Below are positions 13,660 to 24,233 of a DNA stretch of 64,000 nucleotides, piece after piece (the stretch's first letter is position 1; every line of letters begins with the position of its first letter). The notes under the pieces are model-generated. The model had not been told where the DNA came from and did not search any database. It saw only the letters and a list, made by a program, of their open reading frames with translations. This DNA is from Heterohyrax brucei (taxonomy: Eukaryota; Chordata; Mammalia; Hyracoidea; Procaviidae). The stretch covers positions 17,643,431-17,707,430 of the forward strand of contig CM053146.1 of the NCBI GenBank assembly GCA_028571685.1, written 5' to 3'. Made by a program: the position numbers and the translations under genes.

Positions 13660-14672
13660 ATTGGTAACAGATAGAAACAAGAGAAAGTACACAGTGATTC
13701 ATCTACCTAGAAAAGTTACAGAGGTTTACACAGAGAATCCAAGGATAAGTACAAGAAAATAAGAGAGACTTAGAAAACTGGTAAAACCTACATTGTTCAT
13801 AGAGTTGGGAGTACTTAGCACTGTGAAAACAGTACTTTTGCCGAAAAAAATTTAGTTCTCTAAGTCCGTGAAACAGTGAACAGAGAATGTATGAGTTTCT
13901 CAAGATTGGTAACAGATAGAAACAAGAGAAAGTACACGGTGATCCATCTACCTAGAAAAGTTACAGAGGTTTACACAGAGAAAACCAAGGATAAGTACAA
14001 GAAAATAAGAGAGACTTAGAAAACTGGTAAAACCTACATTGTTGATAGAGTTGGGAGTACTTAGGACTGTGAAAACAGCACTTTCGCAGAAAGAAATCTA
14101 CTTCTCTAAGACTGGGAAACAGTGAACAGAGAATGTATGAGTTTCTCAAGATTGGTAACAGATAGAAACAAGAGAAAGTACAGAGTGATTCATCTACCTA
14201 GAGAAGTTACATAGGTTTACACAGAGAATTCCAAGTATAAGTACAAGAAAATAAGAGAGACTTAGAAAACTGGTAAAACCTACATTGTTGAAAGACTTGG
14301 GAGTACTTAGCACTGTGAAAACAGCACTTTCGCCGAAGGAAATTTAGTTCTCTAAGTCCGTGAAACAGTGAACAGAGAATGTATGAGTTTCTCAAGTTTG
14401 GTAACAGATAGAAACAAGCGAAAGTACACAGTGATTCATCTACCTAGAAAAGTTATGGAAGTATACACAGAGAATTCCAAGGATAAGCACAAGAAAATAA
14501 GAGAGACTTAGAAAACTGGTAAAACCTACATTGTTGATAGAGTTGGGAGTACTTAGCACTGTGAAAACAGCACTTTCGCCGAAGGAAATTTAGTTCTCTA
14601 AGTCCGTGAAACAGTGAACAGAGAATGTATGAGTTTCTCAAGTTTGGTAACAGATAGAAACAAGCGAAAGTA
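12677..14672. repeat. Eight-monomer segment shared with 27433-29428
   Basis: This segment matches 27433-29428 at an offset of 14756 (60 monomers less 4 bp). It includes the AAGTGTAAGTAG variant, ACACGAAAATAAG, the class E monomer, TAGGACTGTG, GTTACATAGG and the unusual GTTATGGAAGTATACAC monomer. Differences include GAAAACTACTTCTCC at about 13358 against GAAATCTACTTCTCT at about 28114. A third, shorter copy lies in 33335-34703. The segment spans the end of 31-mer copy 2, so it links the two HOR families. Confidence 0.9.
13715..13959. repeat. Class E monomer, 245 bp (1-bp deletion lineage)
   Basis: One T is missing from the EcoRI motif, giving GAATCC and a 245-bp unit. Most members also have CAGTACTTTT in place of CAGCACTTTC, which extends the central dyad to ACTGT-GAAA-ACAGT (13820-13833). 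The same 1-bp deletion is seen near 16932, 19145, 28493, 34394, 35868, 38328, 40540, 41766, 42752, 43982, 57262, 58247 and 59476. The members near 42752 and 58247 pair the deletion with a class A core, so deletion and core have been separated by recombination. These monomers explain most offsets that are one or a few bases short of a multiple of 246. Confidence 0.9.
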
Positions 14673-15455
14673 CACAGTGATTCATCTACCTAGACAAGTT
14701 ACAGAGGTTTACACAGAGAAAACCAAGTATAAGTAGAAGAAAATAAGAGAGACTCAGAAAACTGGTAAAACCTACATTGTTGATAGAGTTGGGAGTACTT
14801 AGCACTGTAAAAACAGCACTTTCGCAGAAAGAAATCTACTTCTCTAAGACTGGGAAACAGTGAACAGAGAATGTATGAGTTTCTCAAGATTGGTAACAGA
14901 TAGAAACAAGAGAAAGTACACGGTGATCCATCTACCTAGAAAAGTTACAGAGGTTTACACAGAGAAAACCAAGGATAAGTACAAGAAAATAAGAGAGACT
15001 TAGAAAACTGGTAAAACCTACATTGTTGAAAGACTTGGGAGTACTTAGCACTGTGAAAACAGCACTTTCGCCGAAGGAAATTTAGTTCTCTAAGTCCGTG
15101 AAACAGTGAACAGAGAATGTATGAGTTTCTCAAGTTTGGTAACAGATAGAAACAAGCCAAAGTACACAGTGATTCATCTACCTAGAAAAGTTACAGAGGT
15201 TTACACAGAGAATTCCAAGGATAAGTACAAGAAAATAAGAGAGACTTAGAAAACTGGTAAAACCTACATTGTTGATAGAGTTGTGAGTACTTAGCACTGT
15301 GAAAACAGCACTTTCGCCGAGGGAAATTTAGTTATCTAAGTCCGTGAAACAGTGAACAGAGAATGTATGAGTTTCTCAAGTTTGGTAACAGATAGAAACA
15401 AGCGAAAGTACACAGTGATTCATCTACCTAGAAAAGTTACAGAGGTTTACACAGA

Positions 15456-15461
15456 GAATTC
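15456..15461. other. Once-per-monomer EcoRI site (representative)
   Basis: GAATTC at monomer position 21 is present in most A and C monomers. It is lost in GAAAACC, GAATACC, GAATCC and GAATTTC variants. Complete digestion should give a ladder of multiples of about 246 bp. Confidence 0.9.
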
Positions 15462-15531
15462 CAAGGATAAGTACAAGAAAATAAGAGAGACTTAGAAAAC
15501 TGGTAAAACCTACATTGTTGATAGAGTTGGG

Positions 15532-15537
15532 AGTACT
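15532..15537. other. Once-per-monomer ScaI site (representative)
   Basis: AGTACT at monomer position 97 is conserved in nearly all monomers of every class. It is lost only in scattered variants such as AGTATT, AGTAAT, AGTTCT, AGTACC and ATTACT. It is a better ladder enzyme for this family than EcoRI. Confidence 0.9.
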
Positions 15538-15542
15538 TAGCA

Positions 15543-15554
15543 CTGTGAAAACAG
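15543..15554. other. Short inverted repeat CTGT-GAAA-ACAG (representative)
   Basis: A 4-bp-arm dyad with a GAAA loop lies at monomer positions 108-119 in nearly all monomers. In B and C the loop is AAAA. In most E monomers the arms extend to five base pairs. The dyad is too short to be a convincing structured element by itself, but it is among the best conserved parts of the unit. Confidence 0.6.
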
Positions 15555-15558
15555 CACT

Positions 15559-15567
15559 TTCGCCGAA
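15559..15567. other. TTCG-C-CGAA dyad in the class-defining segment (representative)
   Basis: Class A monomers have this odd-centred palindrome at positions 124-132. Class B instead has CTTTC-GCA-GAAAG (for example 1536-1548). Classes C and D have CCCC cores with no dyad. Protein binding is possible but unproven. Confidence 0.55.
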
Positions 15568-15927
15568 GGAAATTTAGTTCTCTAAGTCCGTGAAACAGTG
15601 AACAGAGAATGTATGAGTTTCTCAAGTTTGGTAACAGATAGAAACAAGCGAAAGTACACAGTGATTCATCTACCTAGAAAAGTTACAGAGGTTTACACAG
15701 AGAATTCCAAGGATAAGTACAAGAAAATAAGAGAGACTTAGAAAACTGGTAAAACCTACATTGTTGATAGAGTTGGGAGTACTTAGCACTGTGAAAACAG
15801 CACTTTCGCCGAAGGAAATTTAGTTCTCTAAGTCCGTGAAACAGTGAACAGAGAATGTATGAGTTTCTCAAGTTTGGTAACAGATAGTAACAAGCGAAAG
15901 TACAGAGTGATTCATCTACCTAGAAAA

Positions 15928-16173
15928 TTTACAGAGGTTTACACAGAGAATACCAAGGATAAGTACAAGAAAATAAGAGAGACTTAAAAAACTGGTAAAA
16001 CCTACATTGTTCATAGAGTTGGGAGTACTTAGCACTGTGAAAACAGCACTTTCGCAGAAAGAAATCTACTTCTCTAACACTGGGAAACAGTGAACAGAGA
16101 ATGTATGAGTTTCTCAAGATTGGTAACAGATAGAAACAAGCGAAAGTACACAGTGATTCATCTACCTCGAAAA
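15928..16173. repeat. Class B2 monomer (representative)
   Basis: A B-like core (CTTTCGCAGAAAG) is followed by CTAACACTGGG instead of CTAAGACTGGG, usually with a GAATACC head. This copy also has TTTAC for GTTAC at its start and TTAAAAAAC for TTAGAAAAC. B2 monomers are common from 15.9 kb rightwards (16666, 18141, 36093, 38061, 43715, 49125, 58471, 60192). I saw none in the left 13.6 kb, so the class marks the right-hand part of the array. Confidence 0.87.
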
Positions 16174-17439
16174 GTTACAGAGGTTTACACAGAGAATTCC
16201 AAGGATAAGTACAAGAAAATAAGAGAGACATAGAAAACTGGTAAAACCTACATTGTTGATAGAGTTGGGAGTACTGAGCACTGTGAAAACAGCACTTTCT
16301 CCGAAGGAAATTTAGTTCTCTAAGTCCGTGAAACAGTGAACAGAGAATGTATGAGTTTCTCAAGTTTGGTAACAGATAGAAACAAGCGAAAGTACACAGT
16401 GATTCATCTACCTAGAAAAGTTACAGAGGTTTACACAGAGAATTCCAAGGATAAGTACAAGAAAATAAGAGAGACTTAGAAAACTGGTAAAACCTACATT
16501 GTTGATAGAGTTGGGAGTACTTAGCACTGTGAAAACAGCACTTTCGCCGAAGGAAATTTAGTTCTCTAAGTCCGTGAAACAGTGAACAGAGAATGTATGA
16601 GTTTCTCAAGTTTGGTAACAGATAGAAACAAGCGAAAGTACACAGTGATTCATCTACCTAGAAAACTTACAGAGGATAACACAGAGAATTCCAAGGATAA
16701 GTACAAGAAAATAAGAGAGACTTAGATAACTGGTAAAACCTACATTGTTGATGGAGTTGGGAGTACTTAGCACTGTGAAAACAGCACTTTCGCAGAAAGA
16801 AATCTACTTCTCTAACACTGGGAAACAGTGAACAGAGAATGTATGAGTTTCTCAAGATTGGTAACAGATAGAAACAAGAGAAAGTACACAGTGATTCATC
16901 TACCTAGAAAAGTTACAGAGGTTTACACAGAGAATCCAAGGATAAGTACAAGAAAATAAGAGAGACTTAGAAAACTGGTAAAACCTACATTGTTGATAGA
17001 GTTGGGAGTACTTAGCGCTGTGAAAACAGTACTTTTTCCGAAACAAATTTAGTTCTCTAAGTCCGTGAAACAGTGAACAGAGAATGTATGAGTTTCTCAA
17101 GATTAGTAACAGATAGAAACAAGAGAAAGTACACAGTGATCCATCTACCTAGAAAAGTTACAGAGGTTTACACAGAGAATACCAAGGATAAGTACAAGAA
17201 AATAAGAGAGACTTAGAAAACTGGTAAAACCTACATTGTTGATAGAGTTGGGAGTACTTAGCACTGTGAAAACAGCACTTTCGCAGAAAGAAATTTACTT
17301 CTCTAAGACTGGGAAACAGTGAACAGAGAACATATGAGTTTCTCAAGATTGGTAACAAATAGAAACAAGAGAAAGTACACAGTGATTCATCTACCTAGAA
17401 AAGTTACAGAGGTTTACACAGAGAATTCCAAGGATAAGC

Positions 17440-19314
17440 ACAAGAAAATAAGAGAGACTTAGAAAACTGGTAAAACCTACATTGTTGATAGAGTTGTGAG
17501 TACTTAGCACTGTGAAAACAGCACTTTCGCCGAGGGAAATTTAGTTATCTAAGTCCGTGAAACAGTGAACAGAGAATGTATGAGTTTCTCAAGTTTGGTA
17601 ACAGATAGAAACAAGCGAAAGTACACAGTGATTCATCTACCTAGAAAAGTTACAGAGGTTTACACAGAGAATTCCAAGGATAAGTACAAGAAAATAAGAG
17701 AGACTTAGAAAACTGGTAAAACCTACATTGTTGATAGAGTTGGGAGTACTTAGCACTGTGAAAACAGCACTTTCGCCGAAGGAAATTTAGTTCTCTAAGT
17801 CCGTGAAACAGTGAACAGAGAATGTATGAGTTTCTCAAGTTTGGTAACAGATAGAAACAAGCGAAAGTACACAGTGATTCATCTACCTAGAAAAGTTACA
17901 GAGGTTTACACAGAGAATTCCAAGGATAAGTACAAGAAAATAAGAGAGACTTAGAAAACTGGTAAAACCTACATTGTTGATAGAGTTGGGAGTACTTAGC
18001 ACTGTGAAAACAGCACTTTCGCCGAAGGAAATTTAGTTCTCTAAGTCCGTGAAACAGTGAACAGAGAATGTATGAGTTTCTCAAGTTTGGTAACAGATAG
18101 TAACAAGCGAAAGTACAGAGTGATTCATCTACCTAGAAAATTTACAGAGGTTTACACAGAGAATACCAAGGATAAGTACAAGAAAATAAGAGAGACTTAA
18201 AAAACTGGTAAAACCTACATTGTTCATAGAGTTGGGAGTACTTAGCACTGTGAAAACAGCACTTTCGCAGAAAGAAATCTACTTCTCTAACACTGGGAAA
18301 CAGTGAACAGAGAATGTATGAGTTTCTCAAGATTGGTAACAGATAGAAACAAGCGAAAGTACACAGTGATTCATCTACCTCGAAAAGTTACAGAGGTTTA
18401 CACAGAGAATTCCAAGGATAAGTACAAGAAAATAAGAGAGACATAGAAAACTGGTAAAACCTACATTGTTGATAGAGTTGGGAGTACTGAGCACTGTGAA
18501 AACAGCACTTTCTCCGAAGGAAATTTAGTTCTCTAAGTCCGTGAAACAGTGAACAGAGAATGTATGAGTTTCTCAAGTTTGGTAACAGATAGAAACAAGC
18601 GAAAGTACACAGTGATTCATCTACCTAGAAAAGTTACAGAGGTTTACACAGAGAATTCCAAGGATAAGTACAAGAAAATAAGAGAGACTTAGAAAACTGG
18701 TAAAACCTACATTGTTGATAGAGTTGGGAGTACTTAGCACTGTGAAAACAGCACTTTCGCCGAAGGAAATTTAGTTCTCTAAGTCCGTGAAACAGTGAAC
18801 AGAGAATGTATGAGTTTCTCAAGTTTGGTAACAGATAGAAACAAGCGAAAGTACACAGTGATTCATCTACCTAGAAAACTTACAGAGGATAACACAGAGA
18901 ATTCCAAGGATAAGTACAAGAAAATAAGAGAGACTTAGATAACTGGTAAAACCTACATTGTTGATGGAGTTGGGAGTACTTAGCACTGTGAAAACAGCAC
19001 TTTCGCAGAAAGAAATCTACTTCTCTAACACTGGGAAACAGTGAACAGAGAATGTATGAGTTTCTCAAGATTGGTAACAGATAGAAACAAGAGAAAGTAC
19101 ACAGTGATTCATCTACCTAGAAAAGTTACAGAGGTTTACACAGAGAATCCAAGGATAAGTACAAGAAAATAAGAGAGACTTAGAAAACTGGTAAAACCTA
19201 CATTGTTGATAGAGTTGGGAGTACTTAGCGCTGTGAAAACAGTACTTTTTCCGAAACAAATTTAGTTCTCTAAGTCCGTGAAACAGTGAACAGAGAATGT
19301 ATGAGTTTCTCAAG
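17440..19314. repeat. 9-monomer tandem duplication, unit 2 (partial)
   Basis: This is the second copy of 15227-17101. It holds 7.6 of the nine monomers and ends exactly where the diverged third copy of the left-hand 31-mer begins (19315). Confidence 0.93.
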
Positions 19315-22300
19315 TTTGGTAACAGATAGAAACAAGCGAAAGTACACAGTGATTCATCTACCTAGAAAAGTTACACAGCTTTACACAGAGAATTCCAAGG
19401 ATAAGTACAAGAAAATAAGAGAGACTTAGAAAACTGGTAAAACCTACATTGTTCATAGAGTTGGGAGTACTTAGCACTGTAAAAACAGCACTTTCCCCAA
19501 AATAAATTTAGTTCTCTAAGTCAGTGAAACAGTGAACAGAGCATGTATGAGTTTCTCAAGATTGGTAACAGATAGAAACAAGAGAAAGTACACAGGGATT
19601 CATCTACCTAGACAAGTTACAGAGGTTTACACAGAGAAAACCAAGTATAAGTAGAAGAAAATAAGAGAGACTCAGAAAACTGGTAAAACCTACATTGTTG
19701 ATAGAGTTGGGAGTACTTAGCACTGTAAAAACAGCACTTTCGCAGAAAGAAATCTACTTCTCTAAGACTGGGAAACAGTGAACAGAGAATGTATGAGTTT
19801 CTCAAGATTGGTAACAGATAGAAACAAGAGAAAGCACACAGTGATTCATCAACCTAGAGAAGTTACAGAGGTTTACACAGAGAATTTCAAGTATAAGTAC
19901 AAGAAAATAAGAGAGACTTAGAAAACTGGTAAAACCTACATTGTTGATAGAGTTGGGAGTACTTAGCACTGTGAAAACAGCACTTTCGCCGAAGGAAATT
20001 TAGTTCTCTAAGTCCATGAAACAGTGAACAGAGAATGTATGAGTTTCCCAAGTTTCGTAACAGATAGAAACAAGCGAAAGTACACAGTGATTCATCTACC
20101 TAGAGAAGTTACAGAGGTTTACACAGAGAATTCCAAGGATAAGTACAAGAAAATAAGAGAGGCTTAGAAAACTGGTAAAACCTACATTGTTGATAGAGTT
20201 GGGAGTACTTAGCACTGTGAATCCAGCACTTTCGCCGAAGGAAATTTATTTCTCTAAGTCCGTGAAACAGTGAACAGAGAATGTATGAGTTTCTCAAGTT
20301 TGGTAACAGATAGAAACCAGCGAAAGTACACAGTGATTCATCTACCTAGAAAAGTTACAGAGGTTTACACAGAGAATTCCAAGGATAAGTACAAGAAAAT
20401 AAGAGAGACTTAGAAAACTGGTAAAACCTACATTGTTCATAGAGTTGGGAGTACTTAGCACTGTAAAAACAGCACTTTCCCCAAAAGAAATTTAGTTCTC
20501 TAAGTCCGTGAAACAGTGAACAGAGAATGTATGAGTTTCTCAAGATTGGTAACAGATAGAAACAAGAGAAAGTACACAGTGATTCATCTACCTAGACAAG
20601 TTACAGAGGTTTACACAGAGAATTCCAAGGATAAGTACAAGAAAATAAGAGAGACTTAGAAAACTGGTAAAACCTACAATGTTGATAGAGTTGGGAGTAC
20701 TTAGCACTGTGAAAACAGCACTTTCGCCGAAGGAAATTTAGTTCTCTAAGTCCGTGAAACAGTGAACAGAGAATGTATGAGTTTCTCAAGTTTGGTAACA
20801 GATAGAAACAAGCGAAAGTACACAGTGATTCATCTACCTAGAGAAGTTACAGAGGTTTACACAGAGAATTCCAAGGATAAGTACAAGAAAATAAGAGAGA
20901 CTTAGAAAACTGGTAAAACCTGCATTGTTCATAGAGTTGGGAGTACTTAGCACTGTAAAAACAGCACTTTCCCCAAAAGAAATTTAGTTCTCTAGGTCCG
21001 TGAAACAGTGAACAGAGAATGTATGAGTTTCTCAAGATTGGTAACAGATAGAAACAAGAGAAAGTACACAGTGATTCATCTACCTAGACATGTTACAGAG
21101 GTTTACACAGAGAAAACCAAGTATAAGTAGAAGAAAATAAGAGAGACTCAGAAAACTGGTAAAACCTACATTGTTGATAGAGTTGGGAGTACTTAGCACT
21201 GTAAAAACAGCACTTTCGCAGAAAGAAATCTACTTCTCTAAGACTGGGAAACAGTGAACAGAGAATGTATGAGTTTCTCAAGATTGGTAACAGATAGAAA
21301 CAAGAGAAAGCACACAGTGATTCATCTACCTAGAGAAGTTACAGAGGTTTACACAGAGAATTTCAAGTATAAGTACAAGAAAATAAGAGAGACTTAGAAA
21401 ACTGGTAAAACCTACATTGTTGATAGAGTTGGGAGTACTTAGCACTGTGAAAACAGCACTTTCGCCGAAGGAAATTTAGTTCTCTAAGTCCGTGAAACAG
21501 TGAACAGAGAATGTATGAGTTTCTCAAGTTTGGTAACAGATAGAAACAAGCGAAAGTACACAGTGATTCATCTACCTAGAAAAGTTACAGAGGTTTACAC
21601 AGAGAATTCCAAGGATAAGTACAAGAAAATAAGAGAGACTTAGAAAACTGGTAAAACCTACATTGTTGATAGAGTTGGGAGTACTTAGCACTGTGAAAAC
21701 AGCACTTTCGCCGAAGGAAATTTAGTTCTCTAAGTCCGTGAAACAGTGAACAGAGAATGTATGAGTTTCTCAAGTTTGGTAACAGATAGAAACAAGCGAA
21801 AGTACACAGTGATTCATCTACCTAGAAAAGTTACAGAGGTTTACACAGAGAATTCCAAGGATAAGTACAAGAAAATAAGAGAGACTTAGAAAACTGGTAA
21901 AACCTACATTGTTCATAGAGTTGGGAGTACTTAGCACTGTAAAAACAGCACTTTCGCAGAAAGAAATCTACTTCTCTAAGACTGGGAATCAGTGAACAGA
22001 GAATGTATGAGTTTCTCAAGATTGGTAACAGATAGAAACAAGAGAAAGCACACAGTGATTCATCTACCTAGAGAAGTTACAGAGGTTTACACAGAGAATT
22101 TCAAGTATAAGTACAAGAAAATAAGAGAGACTTAGAAAACTGGTAAAACCTACATTGTTGATAGAGTTGGGAGTACTTAGCACTGTGAAAACAGCACTTT
22201 CGCCGAAGGAAATTTAGTTCTCTAAGTCCGTGAAACAGTGAACAGAGAATGTATGAGTTTCTCAAGTTTGGTAACAGATAGAAACAAGCGAAAGTACACA

Positions 22301-24233
22301 GTGATTCATCTACCTAGAAAAGTTACAGAGGTTTACACAGAGAATTCCAAGGATAAGTACAAGAAAATAAGAGAGACTTAGAAAACTGGTAAAACCTACA
22401 TTGTTGATAGAGTTGGGAGTACTTAGCACTGTGAAAACAGCACTTTCGCCGAAGGAAATTTAGTTCTCTAAGTCCGTGAAACAGTGAACAGAGAATGTAC
22501 GAGTTTCTCAAGTTTGGTAACAGATAGAAACAAGCGAAAGTACACAGTGATTCATCTACCTAGAAAAGTTACAGAGGTTTACACAGAGAATTCCAAGGAT
22601 AAGTACAAGAAAATAAGAGAGACTTAGAAAACTGGTAAAACCTACATTGTTGATAGAGTTGGGAGTACTTAGCACTGTGAAAACAGCACTTTCGCCGAAG
22701 GAAATTTAGTTCTCTAAGTCCGTGAAACAGTGAACAGAGAATGTATGAGTTTCTCAAGTTTGGTAACAGATAGAAACAAGCGAAAGTAGACAGTGATTCA
22801 TCTACCTAGAAAAGTTACAGAGGTTTACACAGAGAATTCCAAGGATAAGTACAAGAAAATAAGAGAGACTTAGAAAACTGGTAAAACGTACATTGTTGAT
22901 AGAGTTGGGAGTACTTAGCACTGTGAAAACAGCACTTTCCCCGAAACAAATTTCGTTAACTAAGTCCGTGAAACAGAGAACAGAGAATGTATGAGTTTCT
23001 CAAGATTGGTAACAGATAGAAACAAGAGAAATTACACAGTGATTCATCTACCTAGACAAGTTATAGAGGTTTACACAGAGAAAACCAAGTATAAGTACAA
23101 GAAAAAAAGAGAGACTCAGAAAACTGGAAAAACCTACATTGTTGATAGAGTTGGGAGTACTTAGCACTGTAAAAACATCACTTTCGCAGAAAGAAATCTA
23201 CTTCTCTAAGACTGGGAAACAGTGAACAGAGAATGTATGACTTTCTCAAGATTGGTAACAGATAGAAACAAGCGAAAGTACACAGTGATTCATCTACCTA
23301 GAAAAGTTACAGAGGTTTACACAGAGAATTCCAAGGATAAGTACAAGAAAATAAGAGAGACTTAGAAAACTGGTAAAACCTACATTGTTGATAGAGTTGG
23401 GAGTACTTAGCACTGTGAAAACAGCACTTTCGCCGAAGGAAATTTAGTTCTCTAAGTCCGTGAAACAGTGAACAGAGAATGTATGAGTTTCTCAAGTTTG
23501 GTAACAGATAGAAACAAGCGAAGGTACACAGTGATTCATCTACCTAGAAAAGTTACAGAGGTTTGCACAGATAATTCCAAGGATAAGTACAAGAAAATAA
23601 GAGAGACTTAGAAAACTGGTAAAACCTACATTGTTGATAGAGTTTGGAGTACTTAGCAATGTGAAAACAGCACTTTCGCCGAAGGAAATTTAGTTCTCTA
23701 TGTCCGTGAAACAGTGAAGAGAGAATGTATGAGTTTCTCAAGTTTGGTAACAGATAGAAACAAGCGAATGTACACAGTGATTCATCTACCTAGAAAAGTT
23801 ACAGAGGTTTACACAGAGAATTCCAAGGATAAGTACAAGAAAATAAGAGAGACTTAGAAAACTGGTGAAACCTACATTGTTGATAGATTTGGGAGTACTT
23901 AGCACTGTGAAAACAGCACTTTCGCAGAAAGAAATCTACTTATCTAAGACAGGGAAACAGTGAACAGAGAATGCATGTGTTTCTCAAGATTGGTAACAGA
24001 TATAAACAAGAGAAAGTACACAGTGATTCATCTACCTAGAGAAGATACAGAGGTTTACACAGAGAATTCCAAGTATAAGTACAAGAAAATAAGAGAGACG
24101 TAGAAAACTGGTAAAACCTACATTGTTGATAGAGTTGGGAGTACTTAGCACTGTGAAAACAGCACTTTCGCCGACGGAAATTTAGTTCTCTAAGTCCGTG
24201 AAACAGTGAACAGAGAATGTATGAGTTTCTCAA
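19315..24233. repeat. Diverged, rearranged third copy of the 31-mer
   Basis: From 19315 the sequence follows 1114 onward at an offset of 18201 until about 21035. It carries scattered private differences (CACAGCTT for CAGAGGTT, GTCAGTG for GTCCGTG, CATCAACCTAG, TTTATTTCTC, TACAATGTT). At 21092 it steps back to a copy of the 19616 monomer. It rejoins the 31-mer order near 22322 at an offset of 19431 (2891 equivalent) and follows it to 24233. The net effect is five extra monomers. The copy is clearly older than copies 1 and 2, yet its monomer order is preserved. Confidence 0.88.
21092..22560. repeat. Local six- and three-monomer re-duplications
   Basis: Positions 21092-21488 repeat 19616-20012 at an offset of 1476 (six monomers). 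The run with the GAATTTCAAG monomer followed by a plain A monomer (about 21338-21829) recurs at about 22076-22567, an offset of 738 (three monomers). The intervening monomer at 21830 is a chimera. Together these account for the five extra monomers of this copy. Confidence 0.78.

Larger units (their letters stand above)
15436..15681. repeat. Class A consensus monomer (representative, 246 bp)
   Basis: This monomer matches the majority base at every position I compared, so it serves as the reference. It carries one EcoRI site (GAATTC), one ScaI site (AGTACT), the CTGT/ACAG dyad, the TTCG-C-CGAA dyad, then AAATTTAGTTCTC and GTCCGTGAAAC, and ends with AAGTTTGG and AAGCGAAAG. The next copy starts at 15682, confirming the 246-bp period. 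I looked for a half-length (about 123 bp) duplication inside it and found only short chance matches such as CAGAGAAT occurring twice at unequal spacing, so I treat 246 bp as the basic unit. Confidence 0.95.
15227..17439. repeat. 9-monomer tandem duplication, unit 1 (2213 bp)
   Basis: Positions 15227-17101 match 17440-19314 at an offset of 2213 (nine monomers, one of them 245 bp). Shared private variants include GTTGTGAG with CGAGGGAAATTTAGTTATC, AGATAGTAACAAG, TTAAAAAACTGG, CCTCGAAAAG, the TACTGAGCAC with TTTCTCCGAAGG pair, GAGGATAACAC with TTAGATAAC and GATGGAG, and AGCGCTGTG in the class E monomer. I saw no mismatch inside the matched interval. The left limit is the GTAC/GCAC difference at 15226/17439 and the right limit is the A/T difference at 17102/19315. 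Confidence 0.93.

Noticed and set aside
13660..13660. Breakpoint hotspot at monomer position about 191
   Set aside because: Several HOR matches end at the AAGA/AAGT difference (6034/13660, 12676/27432, 17102/19315), but this is a class-diagnostic base. The true exchange points lie anywhere in the identical sequence beside it.
15559..15575. True CENP-B box
   Set aside because: TTCG and the spaced A fit, but the CGGG half is absent in every class A monomer examined.
15436..15681. 246 bp as a dimer of an ancestral unit of about 123 bp
   Set aside because: The two halves do not align; only short words such as CAGAGAAT recur, at 152/94-bp spacing rather than 123.
15436..15681. Phased A-tracts giving intrinsic curvature
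   Set aside because: A3-A4 runs are frequent, but their spacing (about 18, 9, 43, 22, 23, 49, 9, 27 and 46 bp) does not follow a 10-11-bp phase.
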